A stretch of DNA of 64,000 nt from JAIXWP01 sp044371755 (GCA_044371755.1 JBILSZ010000001.1:1-64000), one strand, 5' to 3'. Positions 25,898 through 34,722 are shown, counted from the first letter of the stretch. Translations and numbers: made by a program. Notes: generated by a model not told the origin, from the letters alone.

Positions 25898-27205
25898 TTA
25901 ACGTATCACTAACCTAGACGTTCTTTTTGATTTTTTAATAAAGACCTGGACCTCGTACACCCCAGAATTCCACTCACCTACCGATAGCTGATTTTGAGGC
26001 ACCCCGTCATAAACCGTTGCTCCCAGTGCATTGAAAATCAGCATTCGGTCGCCAGCGGATGCATCCTTTACATCAAAATAAACGAGATCCTCGGTAGGAT
26101 TCGGATAGATTTTGAATTCCGAATTTTGGATTTCTTCAGTTGCAACTGAGTTGCAAATCACCATGTTGAGCTTTTCCCAGATGTCATCGTTATATGTCGT
26201 CGGCACGAGGTATTCATTTCCATCGGGAGCATCGCCCATTCGCACCACAAGGAGATTCTGACTGGGAACTACATTGAGAATCTGTCCATTTTTACCAAGG
26301 GCCGAGTACATATCAATTGGAGCCGCTTCCATAGGTGTGCCTGGAAAAACGAACTGCAAGCTTGGGATCATAAAAGAATCTTCGGAATTGAGCCACCACA
26401 GATAACCATAAGATTCATTCAAATCATTGCTTGGGGTAATCATATCATTGAAATATTCCATGTCGGTCATCACAGGTGTGCCATTCCAAGTTCCCTCGCC
26501 GAGCATTAGAATACCAAAACGTGCCATAGATCGGGGTCTGCTATAACATACGTTATTAAAGCCATTTGGAAGATAGACGCCATTAATTCCAGTAATACTC
26601 GATAAAGTACTGGTTAGGTATTGATTGATACTCTGCCCTGTAGAATAAAAAATAACGCTATCTAGCAAGGTGTAAGGCGCATTGTGATAAGACCAACGAG
26701 TACCCGGCTCTGCCAGATATGTGAGGCATTCAGGATTGGTGCAATGTATATCCTCAACATCATCATTCAAGCCCGAGGTCATGGTCAATTGGTGGCGTAT
26801 GGTAATTGCGGCTTCTTGTTCGGGCGTCATCATTGTCCAACCTTCGCCTAGATAATTAGAGCTACTTTCATTAATGTCAAGGTACCCTTCTTGTTGAGCC
26901 ATTCCCACTAAAAACGCAGTAAGACTTTTGCCCGCAGAAGCCCAATACCAAGGGGTGTTGGTGGTGTTACCATTAAAATATTCCTCAATGACGATTTTCC
27001 CATCTTTAAGCACTAAGAATGCCCTCGTATTGGTTTCTTCTAGAAAATCCAAAAGCGCAGGAATTTCATCTGCACACCAATTTAATTCTTCTGGAGTAGT
27101 GGTTTCCCAAGTTTCACTACCCACTGGAGGAAAATACAATTGTTGACTATTCGAATAATTATATGAAATGAGAATAATCAAAGTATAAAGTATGCGTATT
27201 TTCAT
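25898..27205 (-). CDS. Secreted serine beta-lactamase-family hydrolase with T9SS tail (second copy)
   Basis: A 435-aa exported hydrolase. I place the start at 27205, where a signal peptide begins (MKIRILYTLIILISYNYSNSQ); a longer frame from 27355 would overlap the divergent ABC gene and is unlikely. Active-site motifs are S90-A-G-K93 (SxxK) and Y173-H-N175 (YxN); the KTG-type triad is not clear. The last ~75 residues (IYPNPTEDLVYFDV ... RLVIR) are a T9SS type A sorting domain. It has the same design as the protein at 10187-11683, but low similarity outside the motifs. It is divergent from the ABC operon across a 93-bp gap that holds a putative operator. Substrate unknown. Confidence 0.86.
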   Translation of the reverse strand: MKIRILYTLIILISYNYSNSQQLYFPPVGSETWETTTPEELNWCADEIPALLDFLEETNTRAFLVLKDGKIVIEEYFNGNTTNTPWYWASAGKSLTAFLVGMAQQEGYLDINESSSNYLGEGWTMMTPEQEAAITIRHQLTMTSGLNDDVEDIHCTNPECLTYLAEPGTRWSYHNAPYTLLDSVIFYSTGQSINQYLTSTLSSITGINGVYLPNGFNNVCYSRPRSMARFGILMLGEGTWNGTPVMTDMEYFNDMITPSNDLNESYGYLWWLNSEDSFMIPSLQFVFPGTPMEAAPIDMYSALGKNGQILNVVPSQNLLVVRMGDAPDGNEYLVPTTYNDDIWEKLNMVICNSVATEEIQNSEFKIYPNPTEDLVYFDVKDASAGDRMLIFNALGATVYDGVPQNQLSVGEWNSGVYEVQVFIKKSKRTSRLVIR

Positions 27206-27281
27206 ATGGTTGAATGTATTGACCCTTATGGATATACTAAAATGCGAACAAATCAGTTGGACGCAAGGTTTTCCAAAAGGT

Positions 27282-27294
27282 TTAACGAAGTTAA
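27282..27294. promoter_or_regulatory. Third TTAAC-N3-GTTAA site, ABC exporter operon
   Basis: TTAAC-GAA-GTTAA, ending 4 bp before the ABC ATG at 27299 and identical in design to the sites before tetR and tolC. Its position over the translation start would let a bound protein block initiation or elongation. It could also act on the divergent hydrolase gene. Confidence 0.5.
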
Positions 27295-27298
27295 CATT

Positions 27299-28210
27299 AT
27301 GTCCGAAAAAATCATAGAGGTTCGCAACATATCCAAGAAATTTGGAACTTTTCAAGCAGTGAAAGATGTGAGTTTTGAGGTAGATAGAGGTGACGTTTTT
27401 GGTTTTCTCGGACCAAATGGCGCAGGAAAGAGCACTTCCATTCGCTGCATGCTATCTCTGATTACCCCGGATAGCGGAAGTATCAAGTTATTTGGAAAAG
27501 AGCTTGCCTACAATCGGGCAGAAGTCCTCCGAAAGGTAGGTAGCATTATCGAAAAACCTGATTTCTATAAATATCTCTCTGCGGCTCGAAACCTCGAAAT
27601 ATTTGCGCGAATCAGTGGCAAACCAGCCTCAAGTTCAAAAATTCATGAAATGATTGAATTCGTAGGCTTGAAAGGTCGTGAAAAAGATAAAGTGGGCGGT
27701 TTTTCCCATGGAATGAAACAGCGTTTAGGTATTGCTCAAACCCTAATTCACGATCCAGAATTAATCATTCTCGATGAACCCACCACAGGCCTCGATCCGC
27801 AAGGAATCATCGATATCCGCAATTTGATTATCTCTTTGAGCAAAGAAAAAAATAAAACCATTCTACTTTCCTCACACCAGCTTTCTGAAATAGAAATCAT
27901 TGCCAATCGCATGGTGATCATCAATAAAGGTCGGTCAATTATTGAAGGTAATGTCTCTGAACTGCTCAATGCACAGGATCTGGTGGTACGATTGGATGTT
28001 GATAATAAAGAAAAAACCGAACGCTTGCTCGGTGATTCGAGTTTGGTACATTCTTACATGTCAGATTCATCGGGTATTGAAGTAAGTATAGTGAAGGAAA
28101 ATATACCGCAGCTTATTCACCACTTATCTACCAATGATATTGCGGTTTTTAGCGTGGAGTCGAAAAGAAAATTAGAAGATTATTTTATAAAAATGATAGC
28201 CGAAGCATGA
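27299..28210 (+). CDS. ABC transporter ATP-binding protein
   Basis: A 303-aa ATPase of an ABC-2-type exporter. I use the ATG at 27299 (MSEKIIEVRNISKKFG), which is the usual start of this family; the frame is open from 27206, but that 31-residue leader is not family-like and would include the palindrome. Walker A is G38-PNGAGKS-T46, the signature is FSHGM (a variant of LSGGQ), and Walker B is LIILDEPTTGLDP. The C-terminal ~80 residues match the extension seen in exporters for lipids, antibiotics or bacteriocins. It overlaps the permease gene by 4 bp (ATGA), a sign of coupled translation. Confidence 0.93.
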   Translation: MSEKIIEVRNISKKFGTFQAVKDVSFEVDRGDVFGFLGPNGAGKSTSIRCMLSLITPDSGSIKLFGKELAYNRAEVLRKVGSIIEKPDFYKYLSAARNLEIFARISGKPASSSKIHEMIEFVGLKGREKDKVGGFSHGMKQRLGIAQTLIHDPELIILDEPTTGLDPQGIIDIRNLIISLSKEKNKTILLSSHQLSEIEIIANRMVIINKGRSIIEGNVSELLNAQDLVVRLDVDNKEKTERLLGDSSLVHSYMSDSSGIEVSIVKENIPQLIHHLSTNDIAVFSVESKRKLEDYFIKMIAEA

Positions 28211-29049
28211 TTCTCAAAAGCACTTGGAACGAATTTATTAAAATAGCGGCCAAACCTCGCAGCTATCTGGGAATTGGAGCAATCACTGTTTTGGTAGCTG
28301 TGATTCTATTCGCGCTGAAAGCCGATGGAATGTCATTTATATCTTTTGTAACGTCTTCTTTTGAACAAACCTTGTCTTTTCAAGGAGACATATTGAATGG
28401 TAATCTCGTCGCGTTTATTGTGCTTCAAATGCTTGTGATTCACATTCCTCTACTTGTAGCTCTTGTCACAGGCGATTTGATTTCAGGTGAAGCAGCAATG
28501 GGCACCATTCGAATGTTGGCTACAAAGCCAATTTCTAGATCTCAATTATTAATTTCAAAGTTCTTGGCTGGTGGTGCTTATACACTGCTAATTGTGATAT
28601 GGCTTGGAATTATGGCGGTGGTCGTGGGCAAATGGATGTTTGGCCCTGGAGACTTAATGGTGCTCAACAGCGATGGCCTCGTGATTCTTCAAAATGCAGA
28701 TGTTAATTGGCGCTACGTAGGTGGATTTGCTGTGGCGTTTCTCGCCTTATTAACTGTGTCATCTCTTTCCATTACACTTTCTTGTTTTTCAGAAAACTCC
28801 ATCGGTCCAATTGTTACTACCATGGCGATTATCATACTTTTCACCATCATTGGTACGCTTGATGTTTCGATTTTTGATAATGTGCGTCCATTTTTATTCA
28901 CTACACACATGGCTGCTTGGAGGAGTTTCTTCGAAGAGCCTTTGCCCACACAACAAATTTGGAATTCTGTTATAATTTTAGTAGGGCATAATGTGATTTT
29001 GCTTGCCGTGGCGCTACTAAAATTCAATAAAAAAGATATTACTTCATAA
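28207..29049 (+). CDS. ABC-2 type transporter permease
   Basis: A 280-aa inner-membrane protein with six hydrophobic segments, the ABC-2 permease count (e.g. ~20-38, ~75-95, ~120-145, ~165-190, ~200-220, ~250-270). A cytoplasmic loop segment GDLISGEAAMGTIRMLATKPISRSQLLISKFLA is the typical coupling region of this class. It overlaps the ATPase gene by 4 bp and the LolA-like gene by 1 bp, so the three are almost certainly one operon. Substrate unknown. Confidence 0.9.
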   Translation: MILKSTWNEFIKIAAKPRSYLGIGAITVLVAVILFALKADGMSFISFVTSSFEQTLSFQGDILNGNLVAFIVLQMLVIHIPLLVALVTGDLISGEAAMGTIRMLATKPISRSQLLISKFLAGGAYTLLIVIWLGIMAVVVGKWMFGPGDLMVLNSDGLVILQNADVNWRYVGGFAVAFLALLTVSSLSITLSCFSENSIGPIVTTMAIIILFTIIGTLDVSIFDNVRPFLFTTHMAAWRSFFEEPLPTQQIWNSVIILVGHNVILLAVALLKFNKKDITS

Positions 29050-29741
29050 TGAAAAAATACGTGTTTACCCTCGTCGCCGCTCTGTTGGCTCTGAGTTCTA
29101 CAGCTCAAGACGCCACGGCGATTATCAACAAACTCACCCTCAAAATGAACAAGGTGAAAGATTATTCTGCCGACGCTGTCATTACCTCTGACATTCCCAT
29201 GGTAAAGATTCTACCTTCGAAAGCAGTCGTATATTACAAGCAAAAAGATAAGTTCAAAATCGATGCGAAAGGCATCGCTATCGTTCCCAAACAAGGCATC
29301 AGCGATGTTACCAAATTGCTCGCAGATCCTAAGTCATACAATCCTATTTACATGGGTAAGGAAAAGTTAGGAAATGTAATGACAGAACTTGTGTCGCTCT
29401 TTCCTGCTAATGATACTGCGGATTTGATTCTCGCGAAATTATGGATTGACCCAGTCAATGATATTGTGCTCAAATCGCAAGTCACCACGCGCAGCAGTGG
29501 TATGGTCACGGCAGCTTATACCTACGGAAATCAAATGAAATGGGGATTACCCGATAAAATGGTCTTCACTGTAGACGTCAAGAAGTTTAAAATACCGAAG
29601 GGCGTCGCCACAGATATCAACCGCAATACTGCGAAAGATGGCGGCAAGGACACCAAAAAGACAGGGGAAATCAAAGTAGATCTGACCAATTATAAAGTTA
29701 ATATTGGTCTCAAGGATGATTTTTTTAAGGAAAAAAAATGA
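29049..29741 (+). CDS. LolA-like periplasmic lipid/lipoprotein-binding protein
   Basis: A 230-aa exported protein with signal peptide (MKKYVFTLVAALLALSSTAQ). The mature part begins with an amphipathic helix (ATAIINKLTLKMNKVKDYSADAVI) and continues with alternating strands, resembling LolA/outer-membrane lipoprotein-sorting proteins. The similarity is structural and weak in sequence, so this is a tentative call. Its start codon overlaps the permease stop (TAATG), which ties it to the ABC exporter: it may take a hydrophobic cargo across the periplasm. The C-terminal end is basic and Lys-rich (KDDFFKEKK). An alternative is a general beta-rich periplasmic protein with no carrier function. Confidence 0.55.
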   Translation: MKKYVFTLVAALLALSSTAQDATAIINKLTLKMNKVKDYSADAVITSDIPMVKILPSKAVVYYKQKDKFKIDAKGIAIVPKQGISDVTKLLADPKSYNPIYMGKEKLGNVMTELVSLFPANDTADLILAKLWIDPVNDIVLKSQVTTRSSGMVTAAYTYGNQMKWGLPDKMVFTVDVKKFKIPKGVATDINRNTAKDGGKDTKKTGEIKVDLTNYKVNIGLKDDFFKEKK

Positions 29742-29862
29742 GGCTTTAGAAGTGTTGAAAAGTTGAAAATCGCATAGAATATTCCTGAATAAGATTTATG
29801 GAAGATTTTGTATGATTGTGGATACATTGCAACCGTTTTTAAACCTTAATTATTTATCCAAA

Positions 29863-31404
29863 ATGAAAAAAACAATTTTTGCATTAGCTGTCGTGATTTT
29901 TGCTTGGAGCTGCAATCGCGATAAAGAAAACGAGGTGGTAGAGTTGAGTGGTGGAAATGTTTTGCAATCAAAAGAGCAGGCAATTGTTTTACCCGATAAT
30001 CCCCTTTCGAAAGAAGAAGTCGATAATGTGCTCAAAGCTTTTCTCACGCGAGAACACGATTTTCAATGGGAATGGGTCGGCCCCGAAGTGATTTGGTCCG
30101 CATCTCATTATGGTGATTCCTCAATTGCCATTGGTTACAAACCAACAGGCATAGGTGATATCAGCGAGTCGCTGCATAGCATCGATATCAAAAGTCCTCG
30201 TTGGCGACAGACCCATGATGCACTGATTAATGTGATCACCGAAAATCTTTCTAAGTCATTGGGAAGAACAATTGAATTCAGAGAAATTCTTGTAGAAGAT
30301 GATCCCATTCTTCCCATTATTACTGTAAAACTGGTAGATCGCGCAACGGTACAAGCGCTGATGAATCTAGAAAATATCCGTTACATCGAGCCTATCGATT
30401 ATCGCTTGGTAGAAGATGAAGGCGAGCGCAGTTCTTCTGGTTGCAGTCCTTCTTCGCAAGCCTTGAATAGCGCTGATTATAGCGTCATCAGCCCAAATTC
30501 ATTATTGCCTTGGAATTATAATAACCACAGCATTCCTGCAGCTTGGAACATTGCTCAAGGTTCTGGTATTACTGTGGGCGTATTAGACGCAGGTATTAGC
30601 AGTTCGCAAGCGTTATTAAATTCCAATTTCAATAGTGGAGATTCAAACGTCGGTCGCCCACGCACCATTGGATATACATTGGGTACCACAGCTTTTACTA
30701 CATGTTCACATGGAACAGCTATGGCTGCAACGGCCGTAGGACCAAGAAATTCTAATGGTGCCACAACGGGCGTGGCGTATCGCTCAGGGTTATTCTTCGT
30801 TCGTTCTTGCAACGATGTGGTTCTTGATGGTTCATCTGAGAGAACGGCTACTAAAAATGCTTTGGTAGCGCTTGGAAATAATACTTCTGTGAAAGTGATT
30901 AGCATGTCCATCGGAACGCCATTTTCAAGCAATGTTTTATTGGATGGTTTGAATTATGCGACGGGGATGGGCAAGCTGGTAATGGCTGCCGCAGGTACGA
31001 GCTTTAGTTGGACCAGTTGGTGGGGTGTTGTTTATCCAGCAGCATACAGCAATGCCGTGGCAGTGACAGGCGTGAACGAAAGCAATAATACCTGTTCAAG
31101 TTGCCATGACGGAAGCGAAGTAGATTTTACAATCATCATGGAGCGCAATGCCAACGATGATCGCAATAGCCTTGCACTTGCTCAAAGCGGCAATAGCCCA
31201 ACCTATATCGGAGGAAGCTCCGTTGCTACCGCTACGGCAGCTGGCATCGCAGCGATGGTGTGGAGTGTAAAACCATCCCTCACGCGCTCGCAAGTGATTT
31301 CCATATTACAGCAATCCTCGCAGTATTATCCAGGCACCAGCAGCACCAAAGGTTACGGACAAATCAACGCCCTAGAAGCCGTCACCATTGCTGGAACGTA
31401 TTGA
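29863..31404 (+). CDS. S8 family subtilisin-like peptidase, lipoprotein
   Basis: A 513-aa serine protease. The start is placed at 29863, where the signal peptide begins (MKKTIFALAVVIFAWSC, lipobox Cys17); the frame is open from 29812, but the added 17 residues do not look like export signal. The catalytic triad is visible: Asp242 (GVLDAGIS), His283 (CSHGTAMAA) and Ser453 (GGSSVATATAAG). The ~100-200 region is the inhibitor/prodomain-like segment. No T9SS domain follows, so it is probably held at the cell surface by the lipid anchor. A terminator lies 60 bp downstream. Confidence 0.92.
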   Translation: MKKTIFALAVVIFAWSCNRDKENEVVELSGGNVLQSKEQAIVLPDNPLSKEEVDNVLKAFLTREHDFQWEWVGPEVIWSASHYGDSSIAIGYKPTGIGDISESLHSIDIKSPRWRQTHDALINVITENLSKSLGRTIEFREILVEDDPILPIITVKLVDRATVQALMNLENIRYIEPIDYRLVEDEGERSSSGCSPSSQALNSADYSVISPNSLLPWNYNNHSIPAAWNIAQGSGITVGVLDAGISSSQALLNSNFNSGDSNVGRPRTIGYTLGTTAFTTCSHGTAMAATAVGPRNSNGATTGVAYRSGLFFVRSCNDVVLDGSSERTATKNALVALGNNTSVKVISMSIGTPFSSNVLLDGLNYATGMGKLVMAAAGTSFSWTSWWGVVYPAAYSNAVAVTGVNESNNTCSSCHDGSEVDFTIIMERNANDDRNSLALAQSGNSPTYIGGSSVATATAAGIAAMVWSVKPSLTRSQVISILQQSSQYYPGTSSTKGYGQINALEAVTIAGTY

Positions 31405-31464
31405 TGAAACGGCGATAGGAGATAGGAAATAGGAGTAGGAATAGGGGGAGGAGAAGGATTTAAG

Positions 31465-31491
31465 AGACGCGATTTATCGCGTCTTTTTTTT
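31465..31491 (+). terminator. Rho-independent terminator after subtilase gene
   Basis: Perfect 8-bp stem AGACGCGA (31465-31472) / TCGCGTCT (31477-31484), TTTA loop and an eight-T run. Confidence 0.92.
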
Positions 31492-31655
31492 GAAGTGAAA
31501 AGCTTTTGAGCGATTACATCAGCACAAATAAAATAACTCACTTCAATTTTCAATTCATCTCCAATGTCACCACTCGCCGCGATGCATTACATCAAAAAAA
31601 CTTTTCAGAACAATCTTATTGTAAAAAGTACAATAACCCCACAATCTTCCATCAA

Positions 31656-31719
31656 CTGGCCTACTAGCCCACTAGCCCACTGGCCTACTAGCCTACTGGC
31701 CTACTAGCCCACTAGCCTA
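31656..31719. repeat. Perfect octamer array (CTRGCCYA), 8 units
   Basis: Eight 8-bp units of the form CTAGCCCA, CTAGCCTA or CTGGCCTA without a gap. The array runs up to and includes the TAG stop of selO (the last three bases are its complement). The rest of the 312-bp gap between subtilase and selO (31405-31655) holds the terminator at 31465 and a GATAGGA-rich stretch (31413-31448), with nothing else recognisable. Confidence 0.93.
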
Positions 31720-33162
31720 CGTTCCACAAAACGTCACGTATCCTTTGTCATGATTCAACGGCGCGCTATTCCACTCGGGGCGTTTATGCTGCGGGGTGTA
31801 GGGTGTTTTGATGTGCTCTAGCAAATCATACAGCGGCGCTAAATTGCCGCTCTCCGAAAGGTCCAATACAAACTCAACGACGTGATTTCTTGGAATGAAT
31901 GCAGGATTCACTTGCGCCATCAATAGTCGCGCTCCTGACATACCATTGGTTTGTTGCGCGATGCACTTCTCCCATCGCACAAGCCATTCTGGATGTATTT
32001 CTTTCAAACTGCTGCCTTGAAAATGATGGTCCAATTCAATCAATGAACGAAATGTATTGGTATAATCCATGGCGTTTTTATGCATGTACTCCATCAAATC
32101 GGTAAGCAATTGCTTGCTTTCATCAGTTAATTTTTCAATGCCGATTTTTGATAGCATCATTTGATACCATTGACCAATGAATATTTTTTCAAAGTCATCC
32201 AACACCGCTTGTGCGAGCTCGATGGCTTTATCTTCATTCTCGTCAATCAATGGTAGCAATGCACCTGCGAGCACACTCACATTCCAATGTGCGATGAAAG
32301 GTTGGTTTTCGAATGCATATCGACCTTGTCTATCAATGCTGCTGAATACTGTTTTTGGATGATAATGATTCATGAATGCACACGGACCGTAGTCGTAGGT
32401 CTCGCACGCAATTCCCATGTTGTCGGTGTTCATCACTCCATGAACGAATCCTACGCGCAACCAATTAATAACGAGTGCTACTTGTTTTTCCAATACTGTG
32501 CGCACCAGTTCTAGTGCGGGTCGCGGCGTTTCTAATAGATGCGGATAATGTCTTTGAAGTGTATAATGAAGCAGCGCTTGTTGATCTTCGATGCTCCCAA
32601 ATTGTCGCGCATATTCAAACGTACCTACACGAATGTGACTGCTCATTACACGCGTTAGAACAGCGCCGTTGTGTGTCGTCTCGCGATAGACGGAATCTCC
32701 AGTGGATACAACAGCCAAACTGCGTGAAGTTGGAATACCGAGGTGAAACATGGCTTCGCTAATGATGTATTCGCGCAACATTGATCTCAATGTAGCACGA
32801 CCATCGCCACGCCTTGAATAAGGCGTTTGTCCTGCTCCCTTGAGTTGAATATCGTAACGCTCGTTGTCTGATGTGAGATGCTCTCCCAAGAGAATGGCAC
32901 GTCCATCGCCAAGCATGGTGAAATGTCCGAATTGGTGGCCTGCGTAGGCTTGAGCAATGGGGACAGAACCTTCCAAGATTTTATTTCCAGCTAAAATATT
33001 TGAATAAGAATCGACGTCTGATTTATCTCGAGGAATATCTAAAGCTTCGGCAAGCGCTTCATTGAAGATAAGGAGTTGCGGATTGCTTGCAGGCGAGGGA
33101 AGCACCTGCTTATAAAATATTTCTGGAAGTTGGGTGTAAGTATTGTCAAATCTCCAAGGCAT
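31717..33162 (-). CDS. selO: SelO family protein adenylyltransferase (YdiU/UPF0061)
   Basis: A 481-aa pseudokinase that AMPylates protein Ser/Thr/Tyr residues and is linked to redox stress. Conserved blocks: QAYAGHQFGHFTMLGDGRAILLGEH, the SELO ATP-binding segment YDIQLKGAGQTPYSRRGDGRATLRSMLREYI, and NTDNMGIACETYDYGP. Length matches E. coli SelO (~480). The C-terminus carries a Cys (...VTFCGT), at the place of the redox-active Cys/Sec of the family. The start is the ATG at 33162 (MPWRFDNTYTQLPEIF), which is the family start. It seems to be a single-gene unit, 32 bp after the SGNH hydrolase gene upstream of it on the same strand. Confidence 0.95.
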   Translation of the reverse strand: MPWRFDNTYTQLPEIFYKQVLPSPASNPQLLIFNEALAEALDIPRDKSDVDSYSNILAGNKILEGSVPIAQAYAGHQFGHFTMLGDGRAILLGEHLTSDNERYDIQLKGAGQTPYSRRGDGRATLRSMLREYIISEAMFHLGIPTSRSLAVVSTGDSVYRETTHNGAVLTRVMSSHIRVGTFEYARQFGSIEDQQALLHYTLQRHYPHLLETPRPALELVRTVLEKQVALVINWLRVGFVHGVMNTDNMGIACETYDYGPCAFMNHYHPKTVFSSIDRQGRYAFENQPFIAHWNVSVLAGALLPLIDENEDKAIELAQAVLDDFEKIFIGQWYQMMLSKIGIEKLTDESKQLLTDLMEYMHKNAMDYTNTFRSLIELDHHFQGSSLKEIHPEWLVRWEKCIAQQTNGMSGARLLMAQVNPAFIPRNHVVEFVLDLSESGNLAPLYDLLEHIKTPYTPQHKRPEWNSAPLNHDKGYVTFCGT

Positions 33163-33194
33163 CGCACATCAAATAAGACTGCAAGATAGATACT

Positions 33195-34196
33195 TTACAC
33201 GTCCTTTTCTGAGCGTTGCTTTCTGCGGGCGGAGGAGCTCGGCAGCACGGCAAGTCCTATTTCGAAACTACCCGATGGATTATTTCCATTGTGAAAGGGA
33301 AATTCGTCCGCTTTTAGAATGGGTTTGGCCGCAGTGCTTTCGTTATAAGGTCCTTCGGGTGCTTTGGTTATCTTTTTAGCCTTCTTTGTTTTGGCTTTTG
33401 ATTTCATGCCTTTCGCACCGGCCCCGTTTGTGAGCACTTGATCAGCAACTTTGCGTATCAACAAGGCCTCTTTCTGACCGATACGGCCATCATAAATAAT
33501 TTCTAGAGGGTTGATGCCAAACAAAGCTTGAGCAAATGTAACAGCGGCTAAATACGTTCCGGCAGGCGAGGGGTGACTCCCGTCTGGATCATAAAGTTCG
33601 ATATTAGGATATTGAGTACGCAAATTTTTCCATACATCACCGACCTTCACAACTTGCGCCCCTATTGAATCGGCTATTTGTTGGTAGCGAGCGGCGAGCA
33701 AACTGTCCATACCTTCATAAGTAGCCACGGGCGGCCACATGGGACCATTTTGAGCGTCGCCATTCTTGCGACCCCACGTGCGATAAAACATTAATTTCGA
33801 AGAAGGATTTTGAAGTCGAATACTATCGACAAGTGCTTGTAAAAAAGGAATGCTCTCTTGGGCAATAACAGAGTCGGGGAGACTGAGCATCTGACTTTGT
33901 TCCTGCAAAATGACGATGTCCCATTTGTCTTTTTTTATTTTTTCAAAAGTATTTTTATCGGCAGCATGACGGTGCCAATAATGACCACCTGGAGTGGCGT
34001 GATCGAATTCTAAAACCAATTTTTTATTGGTAATGCTGGATGCACAGGCGGCAACCGTACCGGGCAAGTCATACATGTGGGTATAACTGTTACCAATAAA
34101 TAATACCTTGAGGGTGCTGTCTTGAGCCACCACCGAACCGCTGAATAGTCCAGCAAAAAGGAGAGAAAGGGTTCGTTTAATATTCAAGCTAAACAT
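33195..34196 (-). CDS. SGNH-type hydrolase (DUF4886-like), no T9SS tail
   Basis: A 333-aa exported hydrolase: signal peptide to about VVAQ (25), then the GNSYT block with nucleophile Ser37 (VLFIGNSYTHMYDLP), HATPGGHYWHRHA, and the catalytic Asp/His block DGSHPSPAGTYLAA. The enzyme domain is closely related to the one at 36176-37222 (shared LQEQSQ, TWGRKNGDAQN and TYEGMD). Instead of a T9SS domain it ends in a Lys-rich segment (KSKAKTKKAKKITK, ~265-280) and a basic tail. It appears to be a duplicated gene that lost or never had the sorting tail. Substrate not identifiable; these are usually esterases or deacetylases. Confidence 0.82.
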   Translation of the reverse strand: MFSLNIKRTLSLLFAGLFSGSVVAQDSTLKVLFIGNSYTHMYDLPGTVAACASSITNKKLVLEFDHATPGGHYWHRHAADKNTFEKIKKDKWDIVILQEQSQMLSLPDSVIAQESIPFLQALVDSIRLQNPSSKLMFYRTWGRKNGDAQNGPMWPPVATYEGMDSLLAARYQQIADSIGAQVVKVGDVWKNLRTQYPNIELYDPDGSHPSPAGTYLAAVTFAQALFGINPLEIIYDGRIGQKEALLIRKVADQVLTNGAGAKGMKSKAKTKKAKKITKAPEGPYNESTAAKPILKADEFPFHNGNNPSGSFEIGLAVLPSSSARRKQRSEKDV

Positions 34197-34310
34197 AATA
34201 TTTTTCGCAAATCAAAATCTGAACCAAAGATAGGGGAAGAAGGAACAAGGAGGGAAAGAACAGGGAACAAGGGATTTTTGGGAACAAGGGAAAGAGGTCC
34301 CTGTCGCAAG

Positions 34311-34380
34311 TCTCCAAAATCTCCAAAATCTAATCTCCAAAATCTACTCTCCAATCTCCAAAAATCTCCAATTTCCAATC
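34311..34380. repeat. CTCCAAA heptamer tract
   Basis: Repeated CTCCAAA/CTCCAAT/TTCCAAT units, following a purine-rich AACAAGG/GGGAACA stretch (34238-34300). Together with the two repeats below it fills the 526-bp gap between the SGNH gene and the IS element. No coding sequence is present. Confidence 0.85.
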
Positions 34381-34387
34381 TCCTTTT

Positions 34388-34475
34388 GGCGTTCCCCGCT
34401 GGCGCGGGGCGGGCTTTCCGCTTCAATCTTTTTCTCGCTTCGCTCAAAAAAGGATTTCCGCTTCAATCCCTAACG
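34388..34475 (-). repeat. Dispersed palindromic intergenic element of Bacteroidota
   Basis: Read on the - strand it starts GCGTTAGGGATTGAAGCGG (34475 inward) and ends in a G/C hairpin CCCCGC/GCGGGG (34394-34409). It has an exact 14-bp direct repeat TTTCCGCTTCAATC (+ strand, 34415-34428 and 34455-34468) and a GAGCGAAGCGAG centre between A/T arms. I recognise this general sequence type as a recurrent intergenic repeat in many Bacteroidota genomes. Its function is unknown to me. The call is from recollection, not a search. Confidence 0.6.
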
Positions 34476-34489
34476 CAGCCGCAGCTCAT

Positions 34490-34562
34490 TCGAAATTCTG
34501 AATTCGAAATTCGAAATTCCAATCTCCAATCTCCAATCTCCAATCTCCAAATTCCAAACTCC
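34490..34562. repeat. GAAATTC/CTCCAAT heptamer tract
   Basis: GAAATTC/GAATTCG units then CCAATCT units in tandem (about 34531-34556), continuing into TTCCAAA. Same type as 34311-34380. Confidence 0.8.
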
Positions 34563-34722
34563 TTCCGACGGCTATCGGGACTATTTGTTATTCATTCCGA
34601 ATTTCGAATTCCGAATCACTAGTGTCCGGTAAAATTTTATAATCGCTATTTTTTGGCTTGGAAGTATTGATTTACTTGATGTGCTATTCCAAATTGAAAA
34701 GTATACCCCCCCCCTTTATTTT

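Noticed and set aside
27206..27298. 31-residue N-terminal extension of the ABC ATPase
   Set aside because: The family starts at MSEKIIEVRNI; the extension covers the intergenic palindrome and has no similarity to ABC proteins.
34278..34622. 114-aa ORF in the repeat-rich gap before the IS
   Set aside because: Its protein repeats SNLQ/SPIS units and is only a translation of heptamer repeats and the palindromic element.
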